Origin: Bdellovibrio svalbardensis
GTDB lineage: Bacteria > Bdellovibrionota > Bdellovibrionia > Bdellovibrionales > Bdellovibrionaceae
Direction: 5' to 3'
Length of the DNA: 64,000 nucleotides
NCBI RefSeq assembly: GCF_029531655.1
Contig: NZ_JANRMI010000001.1
Coordinates: 806,001-870,000, forward strand
Below, piece after piece: positions 42,142 to 49,973 of this stretch (its first letter is position 1; each line of letters begins with the position of its first letter). A program made the translations under genes and the position numbers. A model generated the notes under the pieces. That model worked only from the letters and a program-made list of their open reading frames with translations. It did not search any database and was not told where the DNA came from.

Positions 42142-43014
42142 TTATTGGGTCGGTTTTTTTTGTCTATTCGAAAAATAGTCCCAGATGAATTTACCGCAGG
42201 GACCCAAATCTTTTGCGGAGTGCCGAGCTATGTTCAGGGTCTCTTTGATGGGTTTTGCCTCGAGCGGCACAAGTGATTTTTGCTTGATTTCTTCTTTGAC
42301 CAGATGATCAGGCATCAACCCCCAACCTAAACCTGCTTCGAGGAAGCATTTCTTGGTCAGGAAATCTTGAACACTGATCACCTTGTGCGGATTCAGGATT
42401 CCTTGGGAGCGATTGGAGTTTTTCACCGTGCTCCTCAGGATGATCTGCGGATATTCGCTGAGCTGCTCTGGTTTGGGCTTCTTAATTTTAGCCAGAGGGT
42501 GTTTTGCTGAGCACACCGGCACCATGTTCACTTTGAAAAGCTCCTCGGTAACCAAAAGGCCTTTCTCGTTGAAGATCGCACCCAGCGCAATATCCGCGTG
42601 GTCTTCCAGCAACTGTTCGTCATTACTGAGGACATCGTTGATGATTTTGATTTCCGTCTGCGGAAATTTTTGAGTGAACTCCTTGAGCATGCTTGTGAGT
42701 TTAGGGAGGGGCCACAGCAGGCTCACGGCGAGACGGATTTCAGGTTCATATCCTCTTTTTAAAAATTCTGCGGTTTCTTTCACTTCATCAAATTGAAAAA
42801 TCAGATCATCGGTTTTCTTGAGGAAGGCACGTCCTTGAGGAGTCAGTTCGGGGCGATATTGGTCGCGATTGAAGATTTTGAATCCCAACTCATCTTCCAG
42901 GGTGCGCATCGCATAGCTCACCGCGCTTTGGGCGCGATGCAGTTCCTGGGATGCGGCTCTGAAGCTTCCGGATTTGACGATGGTTTGAAGAACTTGCAAC
43001 TGATCTAATGTCAT
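42142..43014 (-). CDS. LysR-family transcriptional regulator
   Basis: 290 residues from the ATG at 43014, where GGAGGTGA, a full anti-16S match, runs right up to the start codon. The N-terminal winged helix is typical: LDQLQVLQTIVKSGSFRAAS then AQSAVSYAMRTLEDELG. The C-terminal co-inducer domain starts at about 95. It diverges from a DoxX-pirin pair, an arrangement in which the LysR protein usually regulates the pair. Two 11-bp direct repeats lie in the shared intergenic region. Confidence 0.92.
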   Translation of the reverse strand: MTLDQLQVLQTIVKSGSFRAASQELHRAQSAVSYAMRTLEDELGFKIFNRDQYRPELTPQGRAFLKKTDDLIFQFDEVKETAEFLKRGYEPEIRLAVSLLWPLPKLTSMLKEFTQKFPQTEIKIINDVLSNDEQLLEDHADIALGAIFNEKGLLVTEELFKVNMVPVCSAKHPLAKIKKPKPEQLSEYPQIILRSTVKNSNRSQGILNPHKVISVQDFLTKKCFLEAGLGWGLMPDHLVKEEIKQKSLVPLEAKPIKETLNIARHSAKDLGPCGKFIWDYFSNRQKKPTQ

Positions 43015-43034
43015 CACCTCCAACTATATCAGAA

Positions 43035-43078
43035 TTTTAGATCATGTTAATCAAAATATTATATTTTTTTTAGATCAT
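43035..43078. promoter_or_regulatory. Candidate LysR operator: direct repeats
   Basis: TTTTAGATCAT occurs at 43035-43045 and 43068-43078, 33 bp apart (about three helical turns) in an A/T-rich region. The second copy overlaps where a -35 would be for a TATATT -10 about 15 bp on, ahead of the DoxX gene. This fits a LysR-type activator/repressor site. Confidence 0.45.
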
Positions 43079-43131
43079 TTAGTGGGCTATATTGTTCAAG
43101 TTCGATTAAACATACTTTAAGGAGTATCCCT

Positions 43132-43509
43132 ATGAAAAAAGCAGCAGTTGGCGCACGTTTGATTTTCGGTCTTTTGTGGTTGGTATTTGGTTTGAATTTC
43201 TTCTTCCATTTCTTGCCACAACCTCCTCCATCAGAAGCAGGTCTTAAATTCTTGAGTGGCTTGATGGCGGCTCCTTATTTCTTCATGCTTTTGAAGGTGA
43301 CGGAGATCGCAGTCGGTGTGATGTTGCTGGCTAACATCGCCGTGCCTTTGGCTTTGGTGGTGATTTCGCCGATCGTGATTCAGATTCTTCTGTATCACAC
43401 AGTTTTGGATACCTCAGGAGCCGGCATCGCCTTGGTGATGACAGCTTTCAATTTGTTCCTCGGCATCGCATACTTCCAGAGCTTCAAACCGCTCTTTAAA
43501 AAGGTTTAA
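43132..43509 (+). CDS. DoxX-family membrane protein
   Basis: 125 residues with four membrane helices in the DoxX order: ARLIFGLLWLVFGLNFFFHF, a loop with PPPSEAG, then LLKVTEIAVGVMLLAN and two more. DoxX-like proteins sit in the inner membrane and are linked to oxidative or thiol stress; the exact role is unclear. It is followed by a pirin gene after 65 bp and is probably controlled by the divergent LysR. Good Shine-Dalgarno (AAGGAG). Confidence 0.88.
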   Translation: MKKAAVGARLIFGLLWLVFGLNFFFHFLPQPPPSEAGLKFLSGLMAAPYFFMLLKVTEIAVGVMLLANIAVPLALVVISPIVIQILLYHTVLDTSGAGIALVMTAFNLFLGIAYFQSFKPLFKKV

Positions 43510-43574
43510 ACTTAGTAGCTATAGCGTGTTTGCGCTTCGGCCACGAGCCGGGGCGCATGAGAAAGGATGATTTT

Positions 43575-44276
43575 ATGATGTTACTTAGAGCATCTCATGA
43601 ACGAGGGTTTGCAGAGTTTGGTGGTTGGTTAAGATCTTTCCATACCTTCTCGTTCAGTGACTATTACGATCCAAAATTTATGGGCTTTCGCGATCTTCGA
43701 GTTATTAACCAAGATTGGATCGCCAAGGACTCAGGATTCCCAACTCATCCGCACCGAGACATGGAAATTATCACTTATGTTCTTAAGGGTGCCGTCGAGC
43801 ATCGTGACAGCCTGGGAAGTGTTGGCCAAATCAAGGCTGGTGAAATCCAGGTTATGCATGCAGGAACTGGAATTCGGCATTCTGAAAGCAATCCTTCCAA
43901 AACGGATGAGCTTCAACTTTTTCAAATTTGGATCCAACCGGATACAGTGGGTGTTGCCCCAGGCTACACTCAGCAATCTTTCCGCAAGGAAGAGAAGCTG
44001 AACGTATTGCGCCTGTTGGTTTCTAAGGATGGACGCGAAGACAGTCAAAAGATCCATCAAGACGTGGACCTTTATGCGTCAGTTCTTGAAGCCGGCAAAA
44101 CCCTGGAATTTAAACTGCGCCCTGAGCGCGGCGTTTGGGTTCAGCTTGCTGAAGGACAAATCGAAGTGAATGGAGAAGTCTTGAATGCGGGAGACGGTTT
44201 GGCGATTCAAGATGAGGATTTGGTAAAAATTAAAGCGAACAAGGAAACTGAGTTCCTGCTTTTCGATTTGCGCTAA
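43575..44276 (+). CDS. Pirin-family protein (YhaK-like)
   Basis: 233 residues from the ATG at 43575 (AAAGGA upstream); the first in-frame ATG at 43530 has no such support. The N-terminal cupin has FHTFSFSDYYDPKFMGF, the metal-binding HPHRDMEI, EHRDSLG and HAGTGIRHSE (three His and one Glu as in pirins), and the second cupin is shorter. Pirins bind a metal and may have quercetinase activity or act in stress. A terminator hairpin follows. Confidence 0.93.
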   Translation: MMLLRASHERGFAEFGGWLRSFHTFSFSDYYDPKFMGFRDLRVINQDWIAKDSGFPTHPHRDMEIITYVLKGAVEHRDSLGSVGQIKAGEIQVMHAGTGIRHSESNPSKTDELQLFQIWIQPDTVGVAPGYTQQSFRKEEKLNVLRLLVSKDGREDSQKIHQDVDLYASVLEAGKTLEFKLRPERGVWVQLAEGQIEVNGEVLNAGDGLAIQDEDLVKIKANKETEFLLFDLR

Positions 44277-44311
44277 AGCCTCTGTTTTCAAAGATTCCAC
44301 GGACCTAAATA

Positions 44312-44340
44312 GAAAAGGAGAGCCAAAAGCTCTCCTTTTC
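44312..44340. terminator. Terminator of the DoxX-pirin unit
   Basis: Stem GAAAAGGAGAGC/GCTCTCCTTTTC with a 5-nt loop, followed by TATTTTTT. Confidence 0.9.
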
Positions 44341-44626
44341 TATTTTTTCTGACGCTAGATGAGGTTTTAAGAGGACCGTAGAGTGAAATTTTTGGCCTCG
44401 GTGGATGGAGGCGCGATATCACAGATGTCCTTGAGATTGTTAGGTATTTCCTAGGCCCTCGTCCTAAATTCGTCGCCATCGGCGGTCTAAGGTAGGAACT
44501 TTGGATATGATTTGTCATTGTCCTTTGATACCTGCGGCCTTTGTGTTAACTAAGAGCCTCATTATTGCTTCGACAAAGTTGAAGTGCTGGCAAATTACTC
44601 CGCTAAGTCGGAACGAGAGGATCGCC
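44341..44626. other. Gene-poor stretch before the Gly/Arg-rich gene
   Basis: 286 bp with no convincing ORF, RNA gene or repeat. It must contain the promoter of the next gene; a TTGATA about 90 bp before the ATG is only a weak -35 candidate. A frame that runs into the next gene from 44501 has no Shine-Dalgarno and no family-like sequence. Confidence 0.4.
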
Positions 44627-45088
44627 ATGAAATCAGTAACTGAATTCCCAACATTTACATTGAACAAAGGTCTTGCTGCTAAAGCGGCGCTTACAACTGA
44701 AGGCAAAAACGCTGAAGAAATCTCAGCAAGCCTTGGTGAAACTTTTAAGTTCGAAGGCGATAAATTGAAGCACTTCGTAAACGCTTTGGAAGTTGCTGGT
44801 CAAAACAAAGACGCTCTAAAACGCGTTGTTGTTATGAGCTTGAACGAAGGCGAAAAAGCTCCTGCAAAAGCAGTTCAAGTTGAAGAATTCCACTACGTAC
44901 CAGAATTCCTTATCACTGCAAAACCAGTTGTTGCTGAAAAAGCTGACGGCAAAGGTGGACGCGGCGGTAAAGGTCGTGGTCAAGGTGGCCGTGGCGGCGG
45001 TGGCGACAAAAAAGGTTCTCCTTGGGGCATGTCTCCTGAAGAACTAGCTGCTAAAAAAGGTAAAGGCGCTGCAACAGCAAAAGCCTAG
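44627..45088 (+). CDS. Hypothetical protein with Gly/Arg-rich tail
   Basis: 153 residues from the ATG at 44627, with GAGAGG six bases ahead. A mixed N-terminal domain (about 1-98) with LKHFVNALEVAGQNKDALKR is followed by a basic, flexible tail of about 50 residues with GGRGGKGRGQGGRGGGG and then SPWGMSPEELAAKKGKG. Gly-Arg tails bind RNA in many proteins, so it may act on nucleic acid (inference). Codons look like those of strongly expressed genes (many AAA, GAA, GCT and GGT). It is a single gene ending in a clear terminator. Confidence 0.8.
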   Translation: MKSVTEFPTFTLNKGLAAKAALTTEGKNAEEISASLGETFKFEGDKLKHFVNALEVAGQNKDALKRVVVMSLNEGEKAPAKAVQVEEFHYVPEFLITAKPVVAEKADGKGGRGGKGRGQGGRGGGGDKKGSPWGMSPEELAAKKGKGAATAKA

Positions 45089-45120
45089 TTTTTACCTGAA
45101 TTGAGTTAAAAACATTAAGA

Positions 45121-45148
45121 CCCCAGGGTGCAAACTCTGGGGTTTTTT
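45121..45148 (+). terminator. Terminator of the Gly/Arg-rich gene
   Basis: Stem CCCCAGGGT/ACTCTGGGG with one G-T pair and a short loop, followed by TTTTTT. Confidence 0.9.
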
Positions 45149-45303
45149 ATTTGTGCGCACGGCGGGGCGCCCTTCTAAGGGGTGCAAGGGACTGGACGTA
45201 CTTACTGAATTGGAGAACAGCGGTCGGTTTAGGAGTGGGGTTTGCGACTGAAATGATAGGATTAAAGTTATCTGTAAAACTTAAAATCCTATCGAAGGAC
45301 GTT

Positions 45304-45780
45304 ATGAAATATCTAGTTCTTGTTCTGCTTGGTCTTGGATTGAACTCTCACGCTGATGAAGCAAAGTTGAAAATGAATGAATGCAAAACGACTTCAGAAA
45401 AACGAGCCCTTCTTTTTAATAAAGAAATCTGCGCACTGGAGGCCACATGCATGCGCATGGGTTTTGAAAGTGGCCCTGTAGAGGTTAAAGAGAATGCCTA
45501 TTGTCGTCCCGACATGTCCAACAGTTGCCCAACGGCAAGCGTGTGCATGGAGGATAAATCAATCACTAAGGCTGATATCCCAATGATCATTCCAAAATTT
45601 GGCGGCGACAATGTGGCGCCGATCAAAAGCACCGGGGATGCAGCGAAAACCTGCGCATGCGAGGCTGACAAGTCAAAACGAACTGACGGTTCCAAGCGTG
45701 CAGACGGCCCAGCGAAGACGGGTGCAGATGGCGCGGTTATCAAGCGCACAGAAAGCACAAGCGGCCGGGGAGTAAACTAA
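45304..45780 (+). CDS. Secreted Cys-rich hypothetical protein
   Basis: 158 residues from the ATG at 45304, preceded by GAAGGACG. A signal peptide (about 1-17, ending SHA) leads into a domain with about nine cysteines (MNECKTT, EICALEATCMRMG, NAYCRPDMSNSCPTASVCMED) and then a Lys/Asp/Gly-rich low-complexity tail (KRTDGSKRADGPAKTGADG). Likely disulfide-rich in the periplasm or outside. Not recognised. Its stop overlaps the next start by one base (TAATG), so the two are coupled. Confidence 0.8.
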   Translation: MKYLVLVLLGLGLNSHADEAKLKMNECKTTSEKRALLFNKEICALEATCMRMGFESGPVEVKENAYCRPDMSNSCPTASVCMEDKSITKADIPMIIPKFGGDNVAPIKSTGDAAKTCACEADKSKRTDGSKRADGPAKTGADGAVIKRTESTSGRGVN

Positions 45781-46034
45781 TGAAAGCTCTTTTCTCTTTC
45801 ATAACTCTGATGGTGATGAGCGCTTCTGCTTTGGCGGTAACGGCGGACACCGTGGCGATCACAGGAAAGATTGTTTCCTTAGAGGAGAAAACTCTGACTT
45901 TGAAAGTTGAAGACAGCAAAGTTCAGGTTTCAAAAAAATACCTTAAAAACAAACACTCCGTGGGTGAGGTTGTGACCGTCGCCATCCCTAAAGCTGAGTT
46001 CGATCAACTCGCCGTCAGCAAAGCAAAGAAATAA
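45780..46034 (+). CDS. Small secreted hypothetical protein
   Basis: 84 residues: signal peptide (about 1-19, MKALFSFITLMVMSASALA) and a mature part of about 65 residues made of short strands (TVAITGKIVSLEEKTLTLKV), like a small barrel of OB or SH3 type. Its start overlaps the stop of the Cys-rich gene, so they form a two-gene unit. Function unknown. Confidence 0.75.
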   Translation: MKALFSFITLMVMSASALAVTADTVAITGKIVSLEEKTLTLKVEDSKVQVSKKYLKNKHSVGEVVTVAIPKAEFDQLAVSKAKK

Positions 46035-46035
46035 G

Positions 46036-46060
46036 CAAAAGGTGCCAGGCACCTTTTGCT
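46036..46060. repeat. Perfect palindrome GGTGCC-A-GGCACC
   Basis: Twelve-base arms with a one-base centre, directly after a stop codon and before the terminator at 46077. The GGTGCCAGGCACC core is seen as a dispersed extragenic palindrome in many bacterial genomes (general knowledge). Confidence 0.7.
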
Positions 46061-46076
46061 TCGCTCGGCGCATAAA

Positions 46077-46105
46077 AAAAAGGAGAGCTTGTGGCTCTCC
46101 TTTTT
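46077..46105. terminator. Bidirectional terminator
   Basis: Stem AAAAAGGAGAGC/GCTCTCCTTTTT with a 5-nt loop. It ends the two secreted-protein genes and, on the other strand, hpt. Confidence 0.92.
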
Positions 46106-46128
46106 CATTTTAAATTACAGAAAATTTC

Positions 46129-46659
46129 TTACTGGAAGTTTTGAACTTGCGCGATGTATGGAAGATTGCGGTAGTAACCTTGGTAATCCAAACCATAGCC
46201 CACAACGAAGTCGTTCGGGATCTTGAATCCGACGTGATCCAATTGGCATTCCACTTTCAATGCATCTGGCTTTTCAAGTAAAGCCACTGTCGTAAGGCTT
46301 TTCGGTTTGCGAGAAAGAATCGCACCTTTGAGATAGTTCATTGTAAGACCAGTATCGACGATGTCTTCAACCAGAATCACATGAACGCCTTCAACGGGGC
46401 TCGCAAGGTCCAGAGTCACTTTCACTTCACCTGAAGAAGAAGTGCCGCCGTGGTAGCTAGCAACGCCGAAGAATTCGCAAGTGATGTCAGTTTCCATGCT
46501 GCGAATCAAATCAGAGTAGAACATAAAAGAGCCTTTAAGCACGCAAACTGCGACAACTTTTTCGCCCTTGAATTTCTTAGTCAGAGCTGCACCCAACTCT
46601 TTAACTTTTGCTTGGAGCTTTTCTTCAGTGATGTAGGGTTTAAGAGTCAAGTTTGTCAT
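46129..46659 (-). CDS. hpt: Hypoxanthine phosphoribosyltransferase
   Basis: 176 residues, normal length. Motifs: VVAVCVLKGSFMFYSDLIR, then the PRPP-binding VILVEDIVDTGLTMNYL, and KIPNDFVVGYGLDYQGYYRNLPYI. It turns hypoxanthine/guanine plus PRPP into IMP/GMP in the cytoplasm. It follows the UPRTase-like gene after 14 bp on the same mRNA, so purine and pyrimidine salvage are together, fitting a predator that lives on prey nucleobases. Confidence 0.95.
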   Translation of the reverse strand: MTNLTLKPYITEEKLQAKVKELGAALTKKFKGEKVVAVCVLKGSFMFYSDLIRSMETDITCEFFGVASYHGGTSSSGEVKVTLDLASPVEGVHVILVEDIVDTGLTMNYLKGAILSRKPKSLTTVALLEKPDALKVECQLDHVGFKIPNDFVVGYGLDYQGYYRNLPYIAQVQNFQ

Positions 46660-46673
46660 TGTGAAGGCCTTTC

Positions 46674-47465
46674 TTACACGAACGAGTTATTCATGATTTC
46701 GCCAAAACCGCCGCCACCGGGAACAATATACTGCTTATCATTTAAGCCGCGTTCCTGATCCCAATATTGGCCTGGAGTTGCATCTAAAACTGCCTGAGGA
46801 CTGAGCCCTCGGTCAAGTCTTAAGGCATAGATTACGACCTCTGGATGTGCCTTAAGAACATTCTTCAAGTACTCTGGCGTCACAATCAAATTAAGGCAGA
46901 TAAACTTCTTAGCTGGCCCTTCAATGTGTTTCTTATAATGCTCGATCGCAGTCACCATGGTGTTGCCCGTGGCCCCCATGGGGTCTGGGAAGATCACGTG
47001 GGCTTCCTTGACGTCTCCGCCGATCTTCATGCCGCCTAAGTTCGCTCCGGTGACATGTTCCTTGCTGTCTGTCATGCGTGCCGCAAAGATGTGGTCTTGG
47101 CGCACGTTTTGAGCCGGAAGCGCAAAGTGCAGGAAGTTGTAACAAATATGGCTTGGATATGTTCCCGCTCGAGCCAAGTTGACGCTGACCGCTTTTTGCT
47201 GCGGTGACAGGCGATGGCTTTTGAGTAATTGCTCGGGATGAGCTTCGGTCATGCGCGTGACTTGAGTGAAGTGCTCTTGATCAAACTCATTATTCATCGT
47301 CAAAGAGATCAGATGTGTGTAGAGCACCTCTACAATGCGATTGATTTCCGGTTGAACACAGTCGGGGTGGCAGGCTTTTGCCAGCAGGCCATTTAAAAAA
47401 GGACTGTCGATGATATGAACTTGAGGCCCGTAGTGGTGACCCAGCTCCTGTTGAAACTTTGCCAT
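46674..47465 (-). CDS. Uracil phosphoribosyltransferase-like protein
   Basis: 263 residues, about 50 longer than bacterial UPRTase because of an N-terminal extension (about 1-65). The PRPP loop DPMGATGNTMVTAI and the C-terminal uracil-loop-like KQYIVPGGGGFGEIM are present and in order. The uracil loop is not the usual GLGDAGDR form, so activity and substrate are uncertain. In a bicistronic unit ahead of hpt, which supports a salvage role. A divergent upp or a related phosphoribosyltransferase are the options. Confidence 0.75.
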   Translation of the reverse strand: MAKFQQELGHHYGPQVHIIDSPFLNGLLAKACHPDCVQPEINRIVEVLYTHLISLTMNNEFDQEHFTQVTRMTEAHPEQLLKSHRLSPQQKAVSVNLARAGTYPSHICYNFLHFALPAQNVRQDHIFAARMTDSKEHVTGANLGGMKIGGDVKEAHVIFPDPMGATGNTMVTAIEHYKKHIEGPAKKFICLNLIVTPEYLKNVLKAHPEVVIYALRLDRGLSPQAVLDATPGQYWDQERGLNDKQYIVPGGGGFGEIMNNSFV

Positions 47466-47497
47466 GGTGTATTCCCAGCTGTCTGGTTAGTTGTCTG

Positions 47498-48532
47498 TCA
47501 GTTGCCCTTGGCGAACTCAATGAAGATCACAAAATCGCTGTCGCCGGCTCTAAAGCGCGGGGAGTGTAGGATTTTGTAAACATCAATTGCTGTGAGTTCG
47601 TCGTCGTTTTCCAGATTAGAAAGAGTGGGCATCACGCCCGACATGAAGAAGCCCGTTCCTGTGCCAATTTCAAAAATGGCGGGGAAGGACTTTCTTTGGA
47701 TTTCATAACCACCTTGGCCGCCTCCTGCAGAGCTGGCCTCGCGCCAAGTTCTTTGAATCTCCAGGTTTCCGCGAAGATTGTTTGAATCCATCTCGTTCAA
47801 TTCAAAAAAGGTTGTTAAGCCGATTTCCACCGAAGGATTGCGGCGATCCTTAAGGCCATAGAACCACTGCAGGGTTTTCGACGAATCCAGCGCGCGATCT
47901 TCTTTGTGCAGGATCTTGATATTCGGGGCTGTTAAGCGCTTTTCAATATTCGGTAAAATTCCCGCCGTGTAGTCTTTGAAGCTCATAAACTGCCCTGTGT
48001 TCTGGCTTGCTTCAAAGATTCCATTCAAAGTGCCGCGACCGACTTCGGCGTAATAGACGACTAAATGCGCTCCCGAAGTTTTTGCCAAGCCGCGCGCGTC
48101 TTTGTTGTCTTTTGCGCCGGCGCCTTCTTTATTTGCTGCCAAAGCGGCTTTCGCTCCAGGCATTTCGCTTGAAGCTGCTTCTGTTTGTTGGGAAGCCAGT
48201 TCTTCAGCAGTGGGAGCCGGAGCAAAATCAGAGGCAACCTCTGCCGTCGGTGGTGGTGGCGGAGGAGGATTCAACTCTGAGGAATTGATTTGTACAGAGG
48301 ACTTAAGATAGGTGACTCGTTGTTGAAGATTGTCTTGGCCTTTTTGATAAATGTAAGTGCCAACGCTTCCAGCGGTGACTAACAACAAACTCAATTGCAC
48401 CAGGGGATTGCCAAATATTTTTTTGAATAGCGGAGCCGCAGGCGGCTTAAAGCTCTCGATATCGACGCCACATTGAGCGCAATATTTATCAATAGGTTGT
48501 TGAAAACCACAACGTGGGCATTTAATGAGCAT
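47498..48532 (-). CDS. Zinc-ribbon membrane protein of unknown function
   Basis: 344 residues. The N-terminus is a zinc ribbon with two CxxC knuckles (CPRCGFQQPIDKYCAQCG). A membrane helix follows (about 42-62, LVQLSLLLVTAGSVGTYIY), then a Pro/Ala-rich linker (PPPPPPTAEVA) and a C-terminal domain (about 155-340) with LVVYYAEVGRGTLNGIF and SFPAIFEIGTGTGFF. Probably inner-membrane with its bulk in the periplasm. Not recognised. It diverges from rsmH. Confidence 0.75.
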   Translation of the reverse strand: MLIKCPRCGFQQPIDKYCAQCGVDIESFKPPAAPLFKKIFGNPLVQLSLLLVTAGSVGTYIYQKGQDNLQQRVTYLKSSVQINSSELNPPPPPPPTAEVASDFAPAPTAEELASQQTEAASSEMPGAKAALAANKEGAGAKDNKDARGLAKTSGAHLVVYYAEVGRGTLNGIFEASQNTGQFMSFKDYTAGILPNIEKRLTAPNIKILHKEDRALDSSKTLQWFYGLKDRRNPSVEIGLTTFFELNEMDSNNLRGNLEIQRTWREASSAGGGQGGYEIQRKSFPAIFEIGTGTGFFMSGVMPTLSNLENDDELTAIDVYKILHSPRFRAGDSDFVIFIEFAKGN

Positions 48533-48685
48533 CGATATTCAAGTCCTTTTAAATATTCGAAGAAGCCTTATATACAAGAGTAGGTTAAAGCGACTTGACG
48601 CTCAATAGAATTATTCATACCTTGAAAGTCTTACGTCTCTCTGGTTTCAACAGACTTTGACCTGTTACTAACGAAAGTTTCGCAC

Positions 48686-49672
48686 ATGAAAAAATATAAG
48701 CCGGGAACTGGTGAAAAAATTGAAATCCGCGAAGAGATAATCCCGCCAAAGGTCGAGCTTCCTGTTGAGTTTTCGAAAGAACACAACCCGGTGATGGTTC
48801 AGGAAGTGCTTGCCGCATTTTATCCCTATCGCAACCAAGCGGATGTTAAATACTTCGATGGCACCTTCGGAAGAGGTGGTCACTACATGGCCGTGAAGCA
48901 CACCATTCCGCAGATGAAGGCCGTGGTTATGGACCAAGATCTAGCCGCGATTAATTACGCGAAAACTCGTTTCCAGACGGAAGTCGAGAAAGGTGATCTT
49001 CAGGTAATCCATGGAAATTTCTCGAAATTTTCAGAACATAATCTAAATAACTTTGATATGATGCTCTTAGATCTAGGAGTGAGCTCACCGCAGTTAGACC
49101 AGGCCGACCGAGGCTTTAGTTTTTACCACGATGGTCCCCTAGATATGCGAATGAATCAGCAGCAAGGATTGACGGCTGAGGTGCTTGTGAATACGGCAAC
49201 AGAGGACGATCTCATTCGGATCTTCAAAGAGTACGGCGAAGTTTATCGTCCGTCTCGTGTTGTGCGTGCGATCGTGAACGATCGTAAAACCAAGGCATTC
49301 CAGTCGACAAATCAACTTGCAGGCTTGATCGAGCGTGTGGATGGTTGGCAAGTTAAAGGCCATCATCCTGCGACGAAATACTTTATGGCTTTGCGTTTAG
49401 CAGTGAACTCAGAGCTTGAAGTCGTCGGTGAAGCTTTACCAGCGATGATGAAGGCGTTAAAGCCCGGTGGTCGTTTGGCAGTCATCACTTTCCATTCGTT
49501 AGAAGATCGTATTGTGAAGAATATCTTCCGAGATGCAGAAGCGCTTGGCAGACCGGTGTACAAAAAAGTAGTCGTACCATCTCAGGAAGAGTTGGACATG
49601 AACTCTCGCTCGCGATCCGCGAAGTTGAGAGTCTTCGAGAGGAGTGCTCAGGATGAGCTCGGAAAACTTTAG
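48686..49672 (+). CDS. rsmH: 16S rRNA m4C1402 methyltransferase RsmH (MraW)
   Basis: 328 residues. SAM-binding motif DGTFGRGGHYM, then LLDLGVSSPQLDQADRGFSF, KYFMALRLAVNSEL and VITFHSLEDRIVK are diagnostic. Relatives usually start near PVM; this one has a longer N-terminal lead of about 35 residues. It methylates C1402 of 16S rRNA and is usually the second gene of the dcw cluster; mraZ is not next to it here. No Shine-Dalgarno is obvious at the ATG. ftsL overlaps its end by 20 bp. Confidence 0.95.
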   Translation: MKKYKPGTGEKIEIREEIIPPKVELPVEFSKEHNPVMVQEVLAAFYPYRNQADVKYFDGTFGRGGHYMAVKHTIPQMKAVVMDQDLAAINYAKTRFQTEVEKGDLQVIHGNFSKFSEHNLNNFDMMLLDLGVSSPQLDQADRGFSFYHDGPLDMRMNQQQGLTAEVLVNTATEDDLIRIFKEYGEVYRPSRVVRAIVNDRKTKAFQSTNQLAGLIERVDGWQVKGHHPATKYFMALRLAVNSELEVVGEALPAMMKALKPGGRLAVITFHSLEDRIVKNIFRDAEALGRPVYKKVVVPSQEELDMNSRSRSAKLRVFERSAQDELGKL

Positions 49673-49973
49673 GCAACTTAAACCGTTCTTTAGTATTTTA
49701 CTTATCATTTCTACTTTGTTCGCGATCGTCTTCCTGCAAATGGAAGAGCGCCGCATGGGTTACAGCGTGCTGAAGCTGACTCGCGAACACAAAAAAGTTT
49801 CCGAAGAAAAACGAGTGAAGGAAATCGCATTGGCGAAAATCACTCGTCCGCAATTGTTGGACCACATGGCCCAACAGAAATTCACACTTAAAAAAATCCA
49901 GGCCAATCAGATCATTCATTTGAGTGGAGTTGTGGAAGCACCTGTTAATAAAGTGGCGAAAAAGGATCTTTAG
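49653..49973 (+). CDS. ftsL: Cell division protein FtsL-like
   Basis: 106 residues from the ATG at 49653, inside the end of rsmH. One membrane helix (about 10-28, FFSILLIISTLFAIVFL) is followed by a charged coiled-coil stretch (about 35-70, REHKKVSEEKRVKEIALAKI) and a short end, which is the FtsL plan. The sequence is poorly conserved in all bacteria, so position between rsmH and ftsI is the main evidence. FtsL with FtsB and FtsQ activates septal wall synthesis. Confidence 0.85.
   Translation: MSSENFRQLKPFFSILLIISTLFAIVFLQMEERRMGYSVLKLTREHKKVSEEKRVKEIALAKITRPQLLDHMAQQKFTLKKIQANQIIHLSGVVEAPVNKVAKKDL

Noticed and set aside
44501-44626. N-terminal extension of the Gly/Arg-rich protein
   Set aside because: It has no Shine-Dalgarno and looks like untranslated sequence; the ATG at 44627 has a clear one.
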